NCBI RefSeq assembly: GCF_023256435.1
Contig: NZ_JAGDXM010000013.1
Span: 1-49,908 of the forward strand
Source of the DNA: Thermoplasma sp.
Lineage (GTDB): Archaea; Thermoplasmatota; Thermoplasmata; Thermoplasmatales; Thermoplasmataceae
Length of the DNA stretch: 49,908 nucleotides
Reading direction: 5' to 3'
Numbering within the stretch: position 1 is the first letter of the stretch; each line of letters starts with the position of its first letter. Both the position numbers and the translations under genes were made by a program. Below are positions 1 to 7,758 of the stretch, piece by piece. The notes under the pieces were generated by a model, which searched no databases, had not been told where the DNA came from, and saw only the letters and a list, made by a program, of their open reading frames with translations.

Positions 1-6
1 TCGCTA

Positions 7-28
7 AAGCTGTTGAGATTTACAGCTT
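7..28 (-). terminator. Hairpin over the stop of a 28-codon frame
   Basis: The arms AAGCTGT (7-13) and ACAGCTT (22-28) form a perfect 7-bp stem around an 8-nt loop. On the minus strand the stem starts just before the stop codon at 20-22 and ends beyond it. No U-tract is visible before the window edge, so a terminator role is only a guess. The hairpin after flaB uses similar arm sequences. Confidence 0.3.
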
Positions 29-106
29 CCCCCAAACCCCACCTTCTCTTTTAAACTCAGCATACCAATATGGCCTGAAACCGATCTCTGCTTGTTCCAG
101 TACCAC
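20..106 (-). CDS. Possible small ORF or gene scrap, 28 aa
   Basis: On the minus strand a GTG at 104-106 opens a 28-codon frame ending at TAA 20-22. It lies 18 nt downstream of the methyltransferase stop. The peptide is rich in aromatic and charged residues, with a core like RPYWYAEFKREGG, so it looks more protein-like than random noise. No ribosome site is visible. It could be a genuine small protein co-transcribed with the methyltransferase, or the remains of a longer gene. No family was recognised with certainty, and confidence is low because it is short and has a non-ATG start. Confidence 0.25.
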   Translation of the reverse strand: MVLEQAEIGFRPYWYAEFKREGGVWGKL

Positions 107-124
107 AATATTTTATAATATCCT

Positions 125-808
125 TCATTTTGAAAGTACGAAGCAGTAAACATCCACTCCACTCATCTCGTACAATTTATCAACATGCCAACCGGTATCT
201 TCGACGATGTCCATCAGCTTTGCCTTGTCGACCAAGAGATATCTAAACCAGTCTGACCTGTATCTGTCGTAGATCACCCTTATCTCAAGCTCTCCTGGAT
301 AGCCTTCAGCAGAAGTGAAGCCAGACGCATAGGGATCTGTCGTTTCAGCAATTATCCTAGCATCATCTGAAGATTGGCTGTAGAATTTGCGAAGAAAACC
401 TTTTGCTTCAAGGATTGTACGAAGAAGGCCGAAATTGTTTCCCAGAAGTATAAGTGTGTCCCACGAGCCATGGATATCATCTATTCCGCCCAAGACAACA
501 TTTCTTACACCACGATTCTTCATAACATTCACTGCTAGTGGCGAGATATCCATTGCGATCACATCAAATCCAAGATTCTGAAGATAAAGTGAGTGCCTTC
601 CAGCACCTGCTCCAACATCGATTATCTTTCCGGTTGCATGTTTTATGGCGTTTTTTTCCATGCTGGGCCACTGATCGAAAGATCTGAAATAATATGAAAT
701 TGAGGTCACATCTATCTTGCCGTTTCTGGTTTCTACCATCTCGTAGCTACATCTTCCCTTAGAATAATCCATGAGGGCATGTCCAAAGGCATCTTCTGAA
801 TCATCCAT
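125..808 (-). CDS. SAM-dependent class I methyltransferase
   Basis: This 227-residue protein has a Rossmann-type SAM-binding motif, IIDVGAGAGRH, at about residues 62-72. An acidic strand end (VIAMDIS) follows about 20 residues later, as expected for class I methyltransferases. Its length matches small soluble cytosolic enzymes of this fold. The N-terminal FGHALMDYSKG resembles a widespread archaeal subgroup of unknown substrate, so the target molecule cannot be named. It starts at the ATG following CTGAGAG; a TATA-like stretch lies about 25 bp upstream. It stands alone, flanked by 11-bp direct repeats and by short open frames without full gene structure. Family confidence is high and substrate confidence is nil. 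Confidence 0.85.
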   Translation of the reverse strand: MDDSEDAFGHALMDYSKGRCSYEMVETRNGKIDVTSISYYFRSFDQWPSMEKNAIKHATGKIIDVGAGAGRHSLYLQNLGFDVIAMDISPLAVNVMKNRGVRNVVLGGIDDIHGSWDTLILLGNNFGLLRTILEAKGFLRKFYSQSSDDARIIAETTDPYASGFTSAEGYPGELEIRVIYDRYRSDWFRYLLVDKAKLMDIVEDTGWHVDKLYEMSGVDVYCFVLSK

Positions 809-1174
809 CTCTCAGAGATACAAAGAATATGATAAAGCTGTTGCGGTGCAGGAAAATGCCACTATGCCTACATGTTGCGACCATCGCGCTCACGGCTTGA
901 TCAAAAACGGATCTGTGAGCTATCACTAAGCTGAATCTTTGAATCTTCGCTTCAGCTATCAATTTTTTTTCTTTGCATGCATATTCCCACGAACCAGAAT
1001 TGGTATTCCAAGATATGCCCATTTTGGTTGCACAATCCCTGCTCCTATATATCTTTCAAACCCTTCATCGAATCTTTCATCTGTAGAGGCTCGTATATTG
1101 CCTTCCGGAAGGTTGATTTTTACAGATTCCCCAGGCTCCTAACACTATTTATAAAATGTTCGCATTAACCAGAT
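809..1174. other. 366-bp gap with a decayed-looking open frame and the promoter of the next gene
   Basis: No complete gene is supported here. The minus strand holds a 59-codon open frame (962-1138) without a start codon, described separately. The plus-strand end carries a TATA box (ATTTATAAAA, about 1147-1156) placed about 24 bp before the ATG at 1175. A T8 run at 963-970 lies inside the start-less frame. Confidence 0.6.
959..1138 (-). pseudogene. Start-less 59-codon open frame, possible gene relic
   Basis: Reading the minus strand from 1138 down to the TGA at 959-961 gives 59 sense codons between an in-frame TAG (1139-1141) and that stop. The product looks like real protein: acidic and basic residues alternate in the first half (LPEGNIRASTDERFDEGFER) and a compact hydrophobic part (WAYLGIPILV) follows. 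There is no ATG or TTG, and the only GTG lies in mid-frame. Near the 3' end an A8 tract (963-970 read on this strand) precedes the stop; a one-base slip there would join a further open frame running to 801. I read it as the remnant of a longer gene; the family was not recognised. Confidence 0.35.
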
Positions 1175-1471
1175 ATGATAAATGTCGGCTTGTATTATAA
1201 GGTAAAGAAAGGGCACGAAGAGGAATTTGAAAGAACATTCAACAGCGTTCTGGCCATGCTGAAAAGCACAGATATGGGTATAAAGGACGTGAGACTATAC
1301 AAAGACGTTAACGATCCACAGCAATATATGATATTCACAGAGTGGGAAAGTCTAGACAAATTTAGGGAATTCGTTGCCAGCAGACCTTTCAAGGAGACGA
1401 CTGAGTTCGGTAAGACAATCCTTGAAGAGATGCCGAAAAACAGAATATTCATGAATGAGACTTCAATATGA
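1175..1471 (+). CDS. ABM-domain (antibiotic biosynthesis monooxygenase-like) protein
   Basis: A 98-residue protein of the dimeric alpha/beta-barrel ABM type. It begins with a beta strand (INVGLYYKVK) followed by the GHEEEFERTF helix. The typical signature comes mid-protein: a YMIFTEWESLDKFREF strand and helix, where the substituted tryptophan region is conserved in quinol-monooxygenase/heme-degrading relatives. It ends with a short strand. The physiological substrate is unknown for most archaeal members. The ATG lies about 24 bp after a TATA box, so the mRNA is probably leaderless. Its 3' end overlaps the converging DedA gene by 9 bp. It is cytosolic, with no signal peptide or cofactor-binding motif beyond the fold. 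Confidence 0.75.
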   Translation: MINVGLYYKVKKGHEEEFERTFNSVLAMLKSTDMGIKDVRLYKDVNDPQQYMIFTEWESLDKFREFVASRPFKETTEFGKTILEEMPKNRIFMNETSI

Positions 1472-2230
1472 AGAGTTCATTCTTAAACTTATTTTTAAAT
1501 ATATGAAATAGCCAACGTATATCAAAGATGCTATGAATATCGCGTCTATTATTATCTGATCAAGTATCATGCTGAAGCTGTGCACGGCGGATGACCAGTA
1601 TGGTCCTGCTCTCAATCCTATGTAGATCAGTATTGTTGACCAGATCACAGAACCAAAAAACGTCATCAGGGCAAATATCCAGACCTTCATTTTCAGCATG
1701 CCAGCAGGTATCGAGATTATGCTTCTTACTCCGGGTATAAATCTGGCAAAAAATACGGAGCTTGCTCCCCACCTATCTATCCAGCTCTCCGCCTTTACAA
1801 GGGAATCCTCTTTAACATAGAAAAATGCAAGTATCTTTACGATTATGGGTCTACCAATTACCAATCCCAAATAGTAGTCTATAAAAGAACCGACCATCGA
1901 AGCCAATACTGCATCAGCTATGATCAGCGGGAAGGAAAAAGTATGAAGGTAAACGAGATATCCTGAAAGAGGGAGCACAACCTCGCTGGGTATAGGAATA
2001 AACGTGCTCTCAAGCGTCATCAGCCCAAAAACACCAAGATAACCAGACTTGGAAACTACAGATACCGAAAAACTGAACAAAGATCCTACACTTATGGCAG
2101 CAAAGAATTTCTCAAATGGAAGTTCAGCCAGCTCGAATATCTCGGTCGCAGTTATGCCTATGAGAACAATCGATATTATAACTCCGTAGAGATTGAAATA
2201 ACCGTCTAGTTTCATACTACTCTTTTCCAT
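1463..2230 (-). CDS. DedA/VTT family membrane protein
   Basis: A 255-residue polytopic membrane protein. It has a hydrophobic N-terminal helix, the DedA signature with ESTFIPIPSEVVLPLSGYL near residues 74-92, and the second conserved block FFARFIPGVRSIISIPAGM near 159-177, followed by FGSVIWSTILIYIG. Bacterial DedA proteins are linked to membrane homeostasis and probably act as proton-dependent lipid or ion transporters; the archaeal role is not established. The start at 2230 lies about 25-30 bp after a TATA-like TTTTTAAATC on the minus strand, consistent with a short or absent leader. The 3' end overlaps the ABM gene by 9 bp on the opposite strand. Confidence 0.88.
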   Translation of the reverse strand: MEKSSMKLDGYFNLYGVIISIVLIGITATEIFELAELPFEKFFAAISVGSLFSFSVSVVSKSGYLGVFGLMTLESTFIPIPSEVVLPLSGYLVYLHTFSFPLIIADAVLASMVGSFIDYYLGLVIGRPIIVKILAFFYVKEDSLVKAESWIDRWGASSVFFARFIPGVRSIISIPAGMLKMKVWIFALMTFFGSVIWSTILIYIGLRAGPYWSSAVHSFSMILDQIIIDAIFIASLIYVGYFIYLKISLRMNSSY

Positions 2231-2364
2231 GTTTTACATACCTAAGTGGATTACTGATTTAAAAATTTGCTTTATCTTATTTGATCTTGGTATCTCAAAA
2301 TGCATCTATCAGGCCAGATCACCTCGAAGACTTTATCCTCGTTCCTACTGGTTGGAATCTAATC

Positions 2365-3618
2365 TTATAATACTAATCGCTCTTCCTCAACCTTTCTTTC
2401 CTTCACGCCAAGATCTGCTGTATTTATTCTCATGCCATCGTATAGCTTGGCCTTCTCCTCTCCATCGTATAGGGCAGCCACAATTCTACCTATCGCATCT
2501 CCCTTCATTATACCGCTTCCACTGGTGCCCGTTGCCACGATGAGATTTAGTGATCTGAATATGTATGGATTTCCATCTATCGTGTTATATGAATAGTATC
2601 CTGCCCACATACCCGTGACTGAAGCTGATGAAAAAGGCTTCATGTATGCCTGGAGAACCTGGTGCACATTGTACGTGTAGAACTGTGGTTCTGCTTCAGG
2701 ATCTTCAACGAATGAGAAATCGCGTCCTATGTCATCCGCTACACCCGCCCAAAATGTCTTTTCCTGAGGAGATGGCCTTATGTACACCCCCTTTGGAAAA
2801 ATTGTGAATGGATATGAACCTGTATCAAGCACGTTTTTACCAACAACATCCGATATGAAATCGTTCTTTATCTTGAAGAGCTGTCTCTTTTTTGGCCTTA
2901 TATGGCTATCTATACCTATCGGATCTGTGAGGAGGTTTGTCCAGACATCAGTCGCCAGTATAAAGGTGTCCGCATATATTTCTCCCCTGTTCGTGTTTAT
3001 GCTCTTTATAAATTTATCCTGCCAGATAAATGGCTCACCCGGAAAGTTTATGGGCCTCACTGGCACGAGATTCAGAGACTGAACTGTGGTGTCGAAGAAG
3101 AAATCGATCTTCTTGTTCACACATTGCTGATAGTAGAATGCTGCTATCTTGTCCGGCTCCATTATGCCTGCATTCAGCGCGAGATAGGCATTTCTTATAT
3201 CTTCCAGTCCCATGGCTTCCCGTATCTCATCGTCTACCTTCGTGGATATGCCCATATCGCCAAGTAAATCAAGATCGATCTCTTTGATCTTTGTCTTTTT
3301 CCCTATCTCCTGGATCACATCCACACTGGAATCGTTATCCATGAGGAAAAGATATCCGACATGCTTCATCCCAAGATCGATACCAAGTATCTTCTGCACA
3401 TGATCGTAGAACCTTATAGAAGATGAGGATAATTTGAAGCTTGTATCGGACGAGAAAACATCCCTGAATCCGGCCGCACTTTTACCTGTATTTCCCTGTG
3501 CATACGTGTGGAATTTATCTATGACGGCTATCTTCAGGTCTCCGTGTTTCTCAGAGAGATGGAATGCTGTGGACAGCCCAACTATGCCGGCGCCTATGAT
3601 TGCAATATCATACTTCAT
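2365..3618 (-). CDS. FAD-dependent amine/amino-acid oxidoreductase (DAO family)
   Basis: The product is a soluble flavoprotein of 417 residues. The N-terminus carries the Rossmann FAD motif IIGAGIVGLS (about residues 7-16), then an acidic strand end (AVIDKF). The C-terminal half has the DAO-type MWAGYYSYNTIDGNPY and TGTSGSGIMKG segments. Members oxidise glycine, sarcosine, D-amino acids or glycerol-3-phosphate; the exact substrate cannot be read from sequence. A longer reading from an ATG at 3675 would add 19 residues before the normal N-terminus. The TATA-like AAAAAATAAAG near 3650 sits about 25-30 bp before 3618, so I chose the inner ATG. It diverges from the chelatase gene. Confidence 0.85.
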   Translation of the reverse strand: MKYDIAIIGAGIVGLSTAFHLSEKHGDLKIAVIDKFHTYAQGNTGKSAAGFRDVFSSDTSFKLSSSSIRFYDHVQKILGIDLGMKHVGYLFLMDNDSSVDVIQEIGKKTKIKEIDLDLLGDMGISTKVDDEIREAMGLEDIRNAYLALNAGIMEPDKIAAFYYQQCVNKKIDFFFDTTVQSLNLVPVRPINFPGEPFIWQDKFIKSINTNRGEIYADTFILATDVWTNLLTDPIGIDSHIRPKKRQLFKIKNDFISDVVGKNVLDTGSYPFTIFPKGVYIRPSPQEKTFWAGVADDIGRDFSFVEDPEAEPQFYTYNVHQVLQAYMKPFSSASVTGMWAGYYSYNTIDGNPYIFRSLNLIVATGTSGSGIMKGDAIGRIVAALYDGEEKAKLYDGMRINTADLGVKERKVEEERLVL

Positions 3619-3730
3619 GCTATGGGAATAGTACCTCAGGATAAACACTTTATTTTTTCTGATCGGTGAATCCATTCTGTATATCTGCTATGACAGCACA
3701 TCCATGAAACAGCAATTTAGATATACCGTG

Positions 3731-3789
3731 TAAAAATATGATGATGCCGTGGTGCATGCATACCAGGAATCTGCGACTGGTATCACGGC
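3731..3789 (+). promoter_or_regulatory. Promoter and nested palindrome before the chelatase gene
   Basis: A TATA-like run (GTAAAAATATG, about 3730-3740) is followed by two stacked inverted repeats. GCCGTG (3746-3751) pairs with CACGGC (3784-3789), and ATACCAG (3760-3766) pairs with CTGGTAT (3777-3783). The two 3' arms are contiguous, and the 5' arms are separated by an 8-nt bulge. The structure ends 6 nt before the ATG at 3796. It could be an operator bound as DNA or a 13-bp stem in the mRNA leader. Confidence 0.55.
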
Positions 3790-3795
3790 CATACT

Positions 3796-5652
3796 ATGAG
3801 GGGTTTGATGGGAAAGATACTGTTTCCTTTTAGTGCTGTGGTAGATGAGGAAGATCTGAAAAAGGCGCTGATTCTGAACGCAATCGATCAGAGGATCGGT
3901 GGTGTTCTGATAATGGGTCCAAAGGGCGTCGCCAAATCCACGATAGCCAGGGCGCTTACCGATCTTCTTCCGGAAATAAAGGTGGTTAAAGACTGTCCTT
4001 TCAAGTGCGATCCGGATGATCCATCGTCCATGTGCGATGATTGCCTGAAGAAATACAGAGAGGGAAATATCGTTTCAGATACCAGAAAAATGCCATTCAT
4101 AAATATGCCTGTAACAGCAACCCTAGACAGAGTCATTGGTAGTCTAGATATAAAGAGGGCCATAGACGAGGGCCTGCGATCCCTCCAGCCCGGCCTCCTG
4201 GCCGAGGCAAATCGTGGAATAATATACATAGATGAGGTCAATCTGCTTGACGATGCGGTTGTCGATTCCATACTTGATGCGGCCGCTTCAGGGATAAATG
4301 TAGTTGAACGTGAAGGTGTAAGCGTGACCCACCCGGCAAGGTTCATACTGATAGGTACGATGAATCCAGAGGAGGGAGATCTTAGACCACAGCTGAAGGA
4401 TCGTTTCGGTCTCTCTGTGAATGCCGTGCAGCCATCCGAAGCAGCGGATCTGATCGAGATATCAAATAGGGTTGAAGATTTCGATAGAGATCCTGAGGCG
4501 TTTTCGAAGAAATACGAGAAACTTCAGGCTGAGATCCGTGAAAGGATCATGAAAGCGAGATCGCTATTGAAGGATGTGAAGATAGAGGACGATCTCAAGT
4601 ATTTCATAGCGGAGGTTGTACTTAAACTTCAGGCCGGAAACAGAGCGATGATAACCGCGGTAAAAGCCTCAAAAGCACTGGCTGCTTACAATGGTAGAAA
4701 ATATGTGACTCTCGAAGACGTTAAAGAAGCACTCAATCTGGTACTGCGCCACAGAGTCAAAGATACTGCGATGATCAAAGGCACTATAGAGAGGGAATCC
4801 AAGGAGATGCCTACAACCTCAATTGAGGCTGGTTCAAACAGTGGCATTGATGAAGGCGAAGAATCAAACGGTAGAATGGAAAAGAAGATAGGTTCAGGTA
4901 AAGAGGAGGAGAGGTCTGCAGAGGTTTCCGCCGCGTTTTCAGAGAAGTCCCATAAAAGCGGAAGGACCGGATCCTCAGACATATTTAGACTGCTTGATCG
5001 GAACCGACCAGGGGAACACTTTGATTACAGAGGCAGCCTCATCAACATGATAATTTCTGGACATAGGAGAATAAGGTACAGCGATCTGGCCTTTGTAGCG
5101 TCCAGATCCAGAGCGTCTATCCCGGTGATCCTTGCCCTTGATGCCAGTAGATCGATGGAGACCATGCACAGAATAGCGATCGCTAGAGGCATAGCAAGAT
5201 CATTTCTTCATTCCGCCTATAGAATGCGCATAAGACTCTCATACATAACGTTCTTTGGAACAGAGAGCCATCTCATGGTTGAGCCAACAAGGAACTTGGA
5301 TCTGATAGACGAGGAGATATCAAGGACGGTGCCTCAGGGGAAAACCCCAATCCCTGCAGCGCTGAAGATGATGTATGATATTTCAGGCCGTTACAGGAAC
5401 AGAACGGTCTCCATCATGATCACAGATGGAAGGGCAAACGTTCCCATGGGAAAAGATATCGATCAGGACATAAGGGAATGGGCGACGAAGCTCGGTACAA
5501 GAAGCGATTTATTTCTGATCTCTTCAACCATGGGAAGTGAAAGATTTATGCCATCCTACAACGAAGAGATATGCAGATACGCTGGGGGGCATCTCATCGA
5601 AATGGATGACAACGGGAATATCGGTATATATTCAGGATACAGAAGATACTGA
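3796..5652 (+). CDS. Fused ChlI/ChlD-type metal-chelatase ATPase (AAA+ plus VWA)
   Basis: The 618-residue protein joins two chelatase subunits. Residues 1-340 form the AAA+ (ChlI/BchI) part: GPKGVAKST Walker A at 41-49, a four-cysteine insert (CPFKC and CDDC, about 73-90) and IIYIDEVNLL Walker B near 150. A low-complexity acidic/Ser/Glu linker spans about 340-400. The rest is a von Willebrand A domain with the MIDAS motif DASRS near 451. In magnesium or cobalt chelatases these parts power metal insertion by a large ChlH/CobN subunit, which is not in this window. A start at 3808 is also possible, with GAGGGG just upstream. Nearby pyrrole genes make a tetrapyrrole role plausible but unproven. 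Confidence 0.85.
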   Translation: MRGLMGKILFPFSAVVDEEDLKKALILNAIDQRIGGVLIMGPKGVAKSTIARALTDLLPEIKVVKDCPFKCDPDDPSSMCDDCLKKYREGNIVSDTRKMPFINMPVTATLDRVIGSLDIKRAIDEGLRSLQPGLLAEANRGIIYIDEVNLLDDAVVDSILDAAASGINVVEREGVSVTHPARFILIGTMNPEEGDLRPQLKDRFGLSVNAVQPSEAADLIEISNRVEDFDRDPEAFSKKYEKLQAEIRERIMKARSLLKDVKIEDDLKYFIAEVVLKLQAGNRAMITAVKASKALAAYNGRKYVTLEDVKEALNLVLRHRVKDTAMIKGTIERESKEMPTTSIEAGSNSGIDEGEESNGRMEKKIGSGKEEERSAEVSAAFSEKSHKSGRTGSSDIFRLLDRNRPGEHFDYRGSLINMIISGHRRIRYSDLAFVASRSRASIPVILALDASRSMETMHRIAIARGIARSFLHSAYRMRIRLSYITFFGTESHLMVEPTRNLDLIDEEISRTVPQGKTPIPAALKMMYDISGRYRNRTVSIMITDGRANVPMGKDIDQDIREWATKLGTRSDLFLISSTMGSERFMPSYNEEICRYAGGHLIEMDDNGNIGIYSGYRRY

Positions 5653-5676
5653 AACCTGTATTGGAAAACCCTCTAG

Positions 5677-5710
5677 ATAAAATTTTTAACTCGCCGATTA
5701 TGTCCACTGG
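5677..5710 (+). promoter_or_regulatory. TATA box for pyrB
   Basis: The AT-rich AATTTTTAAC stretch (about 5681-5690) is centred about 25 bp before the pyrB ATG at 5711. That spacing matches transcription starting at or next to the start codon. Confidence 0.5.
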
Positions 5711-6628
5711 ATGTTGAAGAATAAGAGTGTTGTTTCAATCGAAGATGTCGACAGCGATGATCTGAATGATCTCTTCGATCTTGCTGATTCCATGCTTAAA
5801 ACAATTGAAAAAGGTGGAAGCACAGATCTTTTGAAGAGCAAGATAATGGCCACATTGTTTTATGAGCCAAGCACCAGAACTCGACTTTCATTCGAAAGCG
5901 CCATGCACAGGCTTGGTGGATCCGTGATAACAGTATCTGACGTTAAGACCAGCTCTGTCGCAAAGGGGGAAACCCTCGCCGACACCATCAGAATGGCCTC
6001 CTCATATTCCGATATAATAGTGATACGGCATCCGCTTGAAGGTGCTGCAAGGCTTGCCTCCAAGTTCGCCAATAAACCGGTCATAAATGCGGGTGATGGA
6101 TCTGGACAGCATCCAACTCAGACCATACTTGACCTTTACACCATTAAAAAGGAGACCGGATCAATAGATGGAAAGGTCATAACCATGGTGGGTGATCTCA
6201 GGTACGGGAGAACAATACATTCTCTGATCATAGCATTGTCAAAGTACGACGTCAGAATAAATCTTGTAAGCCCTCAGATACTGAAACTACCTGATTACGT
6301 CTATACCAAGATAGGAGACAGGAGCAGGATAAAAGAATACGATGATCTCTCGTCAGTCATAGCGGACACGGATGTTCTCTACGTAACAAGAATTCAGAAG
6401 GAAAGGTTCACCGATCAGAATGAATATCAGAGCGTTATAGGATCCTATTCTGTTGATAAGGAACTCGTATCGAAGATGAAGCAGAAATCCATAATAATGC
6501 ATCCACTTCCTAGAGTTGATGAGATCAGGCCGGAAGTTGATGAACTGCCACAGGCCAAGTACTTCAAACAGGCATATTATGGAGTGCCCGTAAGGATGGC
6601 CCTTATATATCGTATACTAGGTGAGTAA
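5711..6628 (+). CDS. pyrB: Aspartate carbamoyltransferase, catalytic subunit
   Basis: PyrB condenses carbamoyl phosphate with aspartate in the first committed step of pyrimidine synthesis. The 305-residue length is normal. The carbamoyl-phosphate loop FYEPSTRTR sits at 50-58. GDGSGQHPTQ follows near 125 and MHPLPRVDEI near 270, the three signature blocks of the family. It is cytosolic and forms trimers that combine with PyrI in the ATCase holoenzyme. The start is an apparently leaderless ATG. The stop is separated from the pyrI ATG by 1 nt, so the pair forms a tight operon, the usual archaeal arrangement. Confidence 0.97.
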   Translation: MLKNKSVVSIEDVDSDDLNDLFDLADSMLKTIEKGGSTDLLKSKIMATLFYEPSTRTRLSFESAMHRLGGSVITVSDVKTSSVAKGETLADTIRMASSYSDIIVIRHPLEGAARLASKFANKPVINAGDGSGQHPTQTILDLYTIKKETGSIDGKVITMVGDLRYGRTIHSLIIALSKYDVRINLVSPQILKLPDYVYTKIGDRSRIKEYDDLSSVIADTDVLYVTRIQKERFTDQNEYQSVIGSYSVDKELVSKMKQKSIIMHPLPRVDEIRPEVDELPQAKYFKQAYYGVPVRMALIYRILGE

Positions 6629-6629
6629 T

Positions 6630-7085
6630 ATGGAAAAGACGTTAAGGATATCCAAAATAAGGGACGGAACCGTTATAGATCATGTGCCTTCTGGAAAGGG
6701 TATACGTGTGATCGGCGTCTTAGGTGTACATGAGGACGTGAATTACACCGTGAGCGTTGCTATACACGTGCCAAGCAATAAGATGGGTTTCAAGGATGTG
6801 ATAAAGATCGAAAACCGGTTTCTAGACAGGAATGAACTTGACATGATATCGCTCATTGCCCCCAATGCCACCATAAGCATCATAAAAAATTACGAAATAA
6901 GCGAGAAATTTCAGGTGGATCTACCGTCAAGGCTCGTTGGCGTCATAAAATGCAAGAACCAGAACTGCATCACCAATACCCACGAACCAGTAGAATCTGA
7001 GTTTGAGATCGTGTCAAAACATCCGCTAGTCATAAGGTGCGTCTACTGCGAAAGGACAATGGGTGAAAAGGACATATTCAGCTGA
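6630..7085 (+). CDS. pyrI: Aspartate carbamoyltransferase, regulatory subunit
   Basis: PyrI binds nucleotides and controls PyrB allosterically. The 151-residue protein starts with the nucleotide-binding domain (IRDGTVIDHVPSGKGIRVI). It ends with a zinc domain holding four cysteines as CKNQNC and CVYC, near residues 110 and 140, which contacts the catalytic chains. The ATG at 6630 is preceded by AGGTGA five bases upstream, formed by the last codons of pyrB, so I prefer it to the GTG at 6621. Its last 8 bp overlap the end of hemD on the other strand. Feedback control of pyrimidine synthesis by CTP or UTP is inferred from the family. Confidence 0.96.
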   Translation: MEKTLRISKIRDGTVIDHVPSGKGIRVIGVLGVHEDVNYTVSVAIHVPSNKMGFKDVIKIENRFLDRNELDMISLIAPNATISIIKNYEISEKFQVDLPSRLVGVIKCKNQNCITNTHEPVESEFEIVSKHPLVIRCVYCERTMGEKDIFS

Positions 7086-7758
7086 TGGAACACAGATATT
7101 CTTTTATCTTTTTTACCAGATCCGAGAAATCTGATTTTCCCGATATCAGCGGATGTACACCTGCACTTTCCAGAGTTTCTGTGGTGACATCTCCAATGGA
7201 GTAAACAGGTTTTCCAGAAGCCCGTATATAAGGCAATGCAATCTCTGCTTCCATGGATGATGTTACTATTATACCGGCACAATCATCGCTTTGCAGATAT
7301 TGTGCTAGATCGACGCCCGTGGGTACTGCCTCATAGTTTCTGATATCTAGAAAGAAAGCTTTGCCCTTTAAACGGTCGTTAACGATTTTATTTGCACTCC
7401 TGCTCCTTATGAGGGCAATCCTTCTGCCAGCGCATCTGGACAGGAGGAGATTCGCAAGACCTTCGGAGTCCATTCTCTCTGGGTATTCGCATCTGAACCC
7501 ATTTCTCTCAACCTCCTCGCAAGTGGTCTTCCCTATTCCGAAGTATCTGAACGCCTTATTTCTTGCTTTGATGAAGAAGAGATGGGCACCGTATGAGCTG
7601 GTGAAAGCGATGCACTCCACATTGTTCTCTGAGAGTATATCGTCATAATCTATATCAATGGGCTTCAGATCCGTCACAGGCACATTGATAATGCTGAAAC
7701 AATCAGTCGTGACAGGTTTTACCTTTTTTTCTGGTCTTACGGAAAGAACGTATCTCAT
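7078..7758 (-). CDS. hemD: Uroporphyrinogen-III synthase
   Basis: HemD closes hydroxymethylbilane with inversion of ring D to give uroporphyrinogen III, the branch point for siroheme, heme and cobalamin. The family is very divergent, so the call rests on context as well as sequence. There are 226 residues, two alpha/beta lobes, and the characteristic block ADDCAGIIVTSSMEAE-like near 150-165 (here SDDCAGIIVTSSME) followed by YSIGDVTTETLESAG near 185-200. It begins within the hemC stop through an ATGA overlap (7755-7758), third in a hemL-hemC-hemD operon. The 3' end overlaps pyrI by 8 bp. Confidence 0.88.
   Translation of the reverse strand: MRYVLSVRPEKKVKPVTTDCFSIINVPVTDLKPIDIDYDDILSENNVECIAFTSSYGAHLFFIKARNKAFRYFGIGKTTCEEVERNGFRCEYPERMDSEGLANLLLSRCAGRRIALIRSRSANKIVNDRLKGKAFFLDIRNYEAVPTGVDLAQYLQSDDCAGIIVTSSMEAEIALPYIRASGKPVYSIGDVTTETLESAGVHPLISGKSDFSDLVKKIKEYLCSIS

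Noticed and set aside
801-1022. 73-codon minus-strand frame behind the start-less frame
   Set aside because: Its N-terminal part is a shifted reading of the more protein-like start-less frame; it has no ribosome site and overlaps the methyltransferase start.
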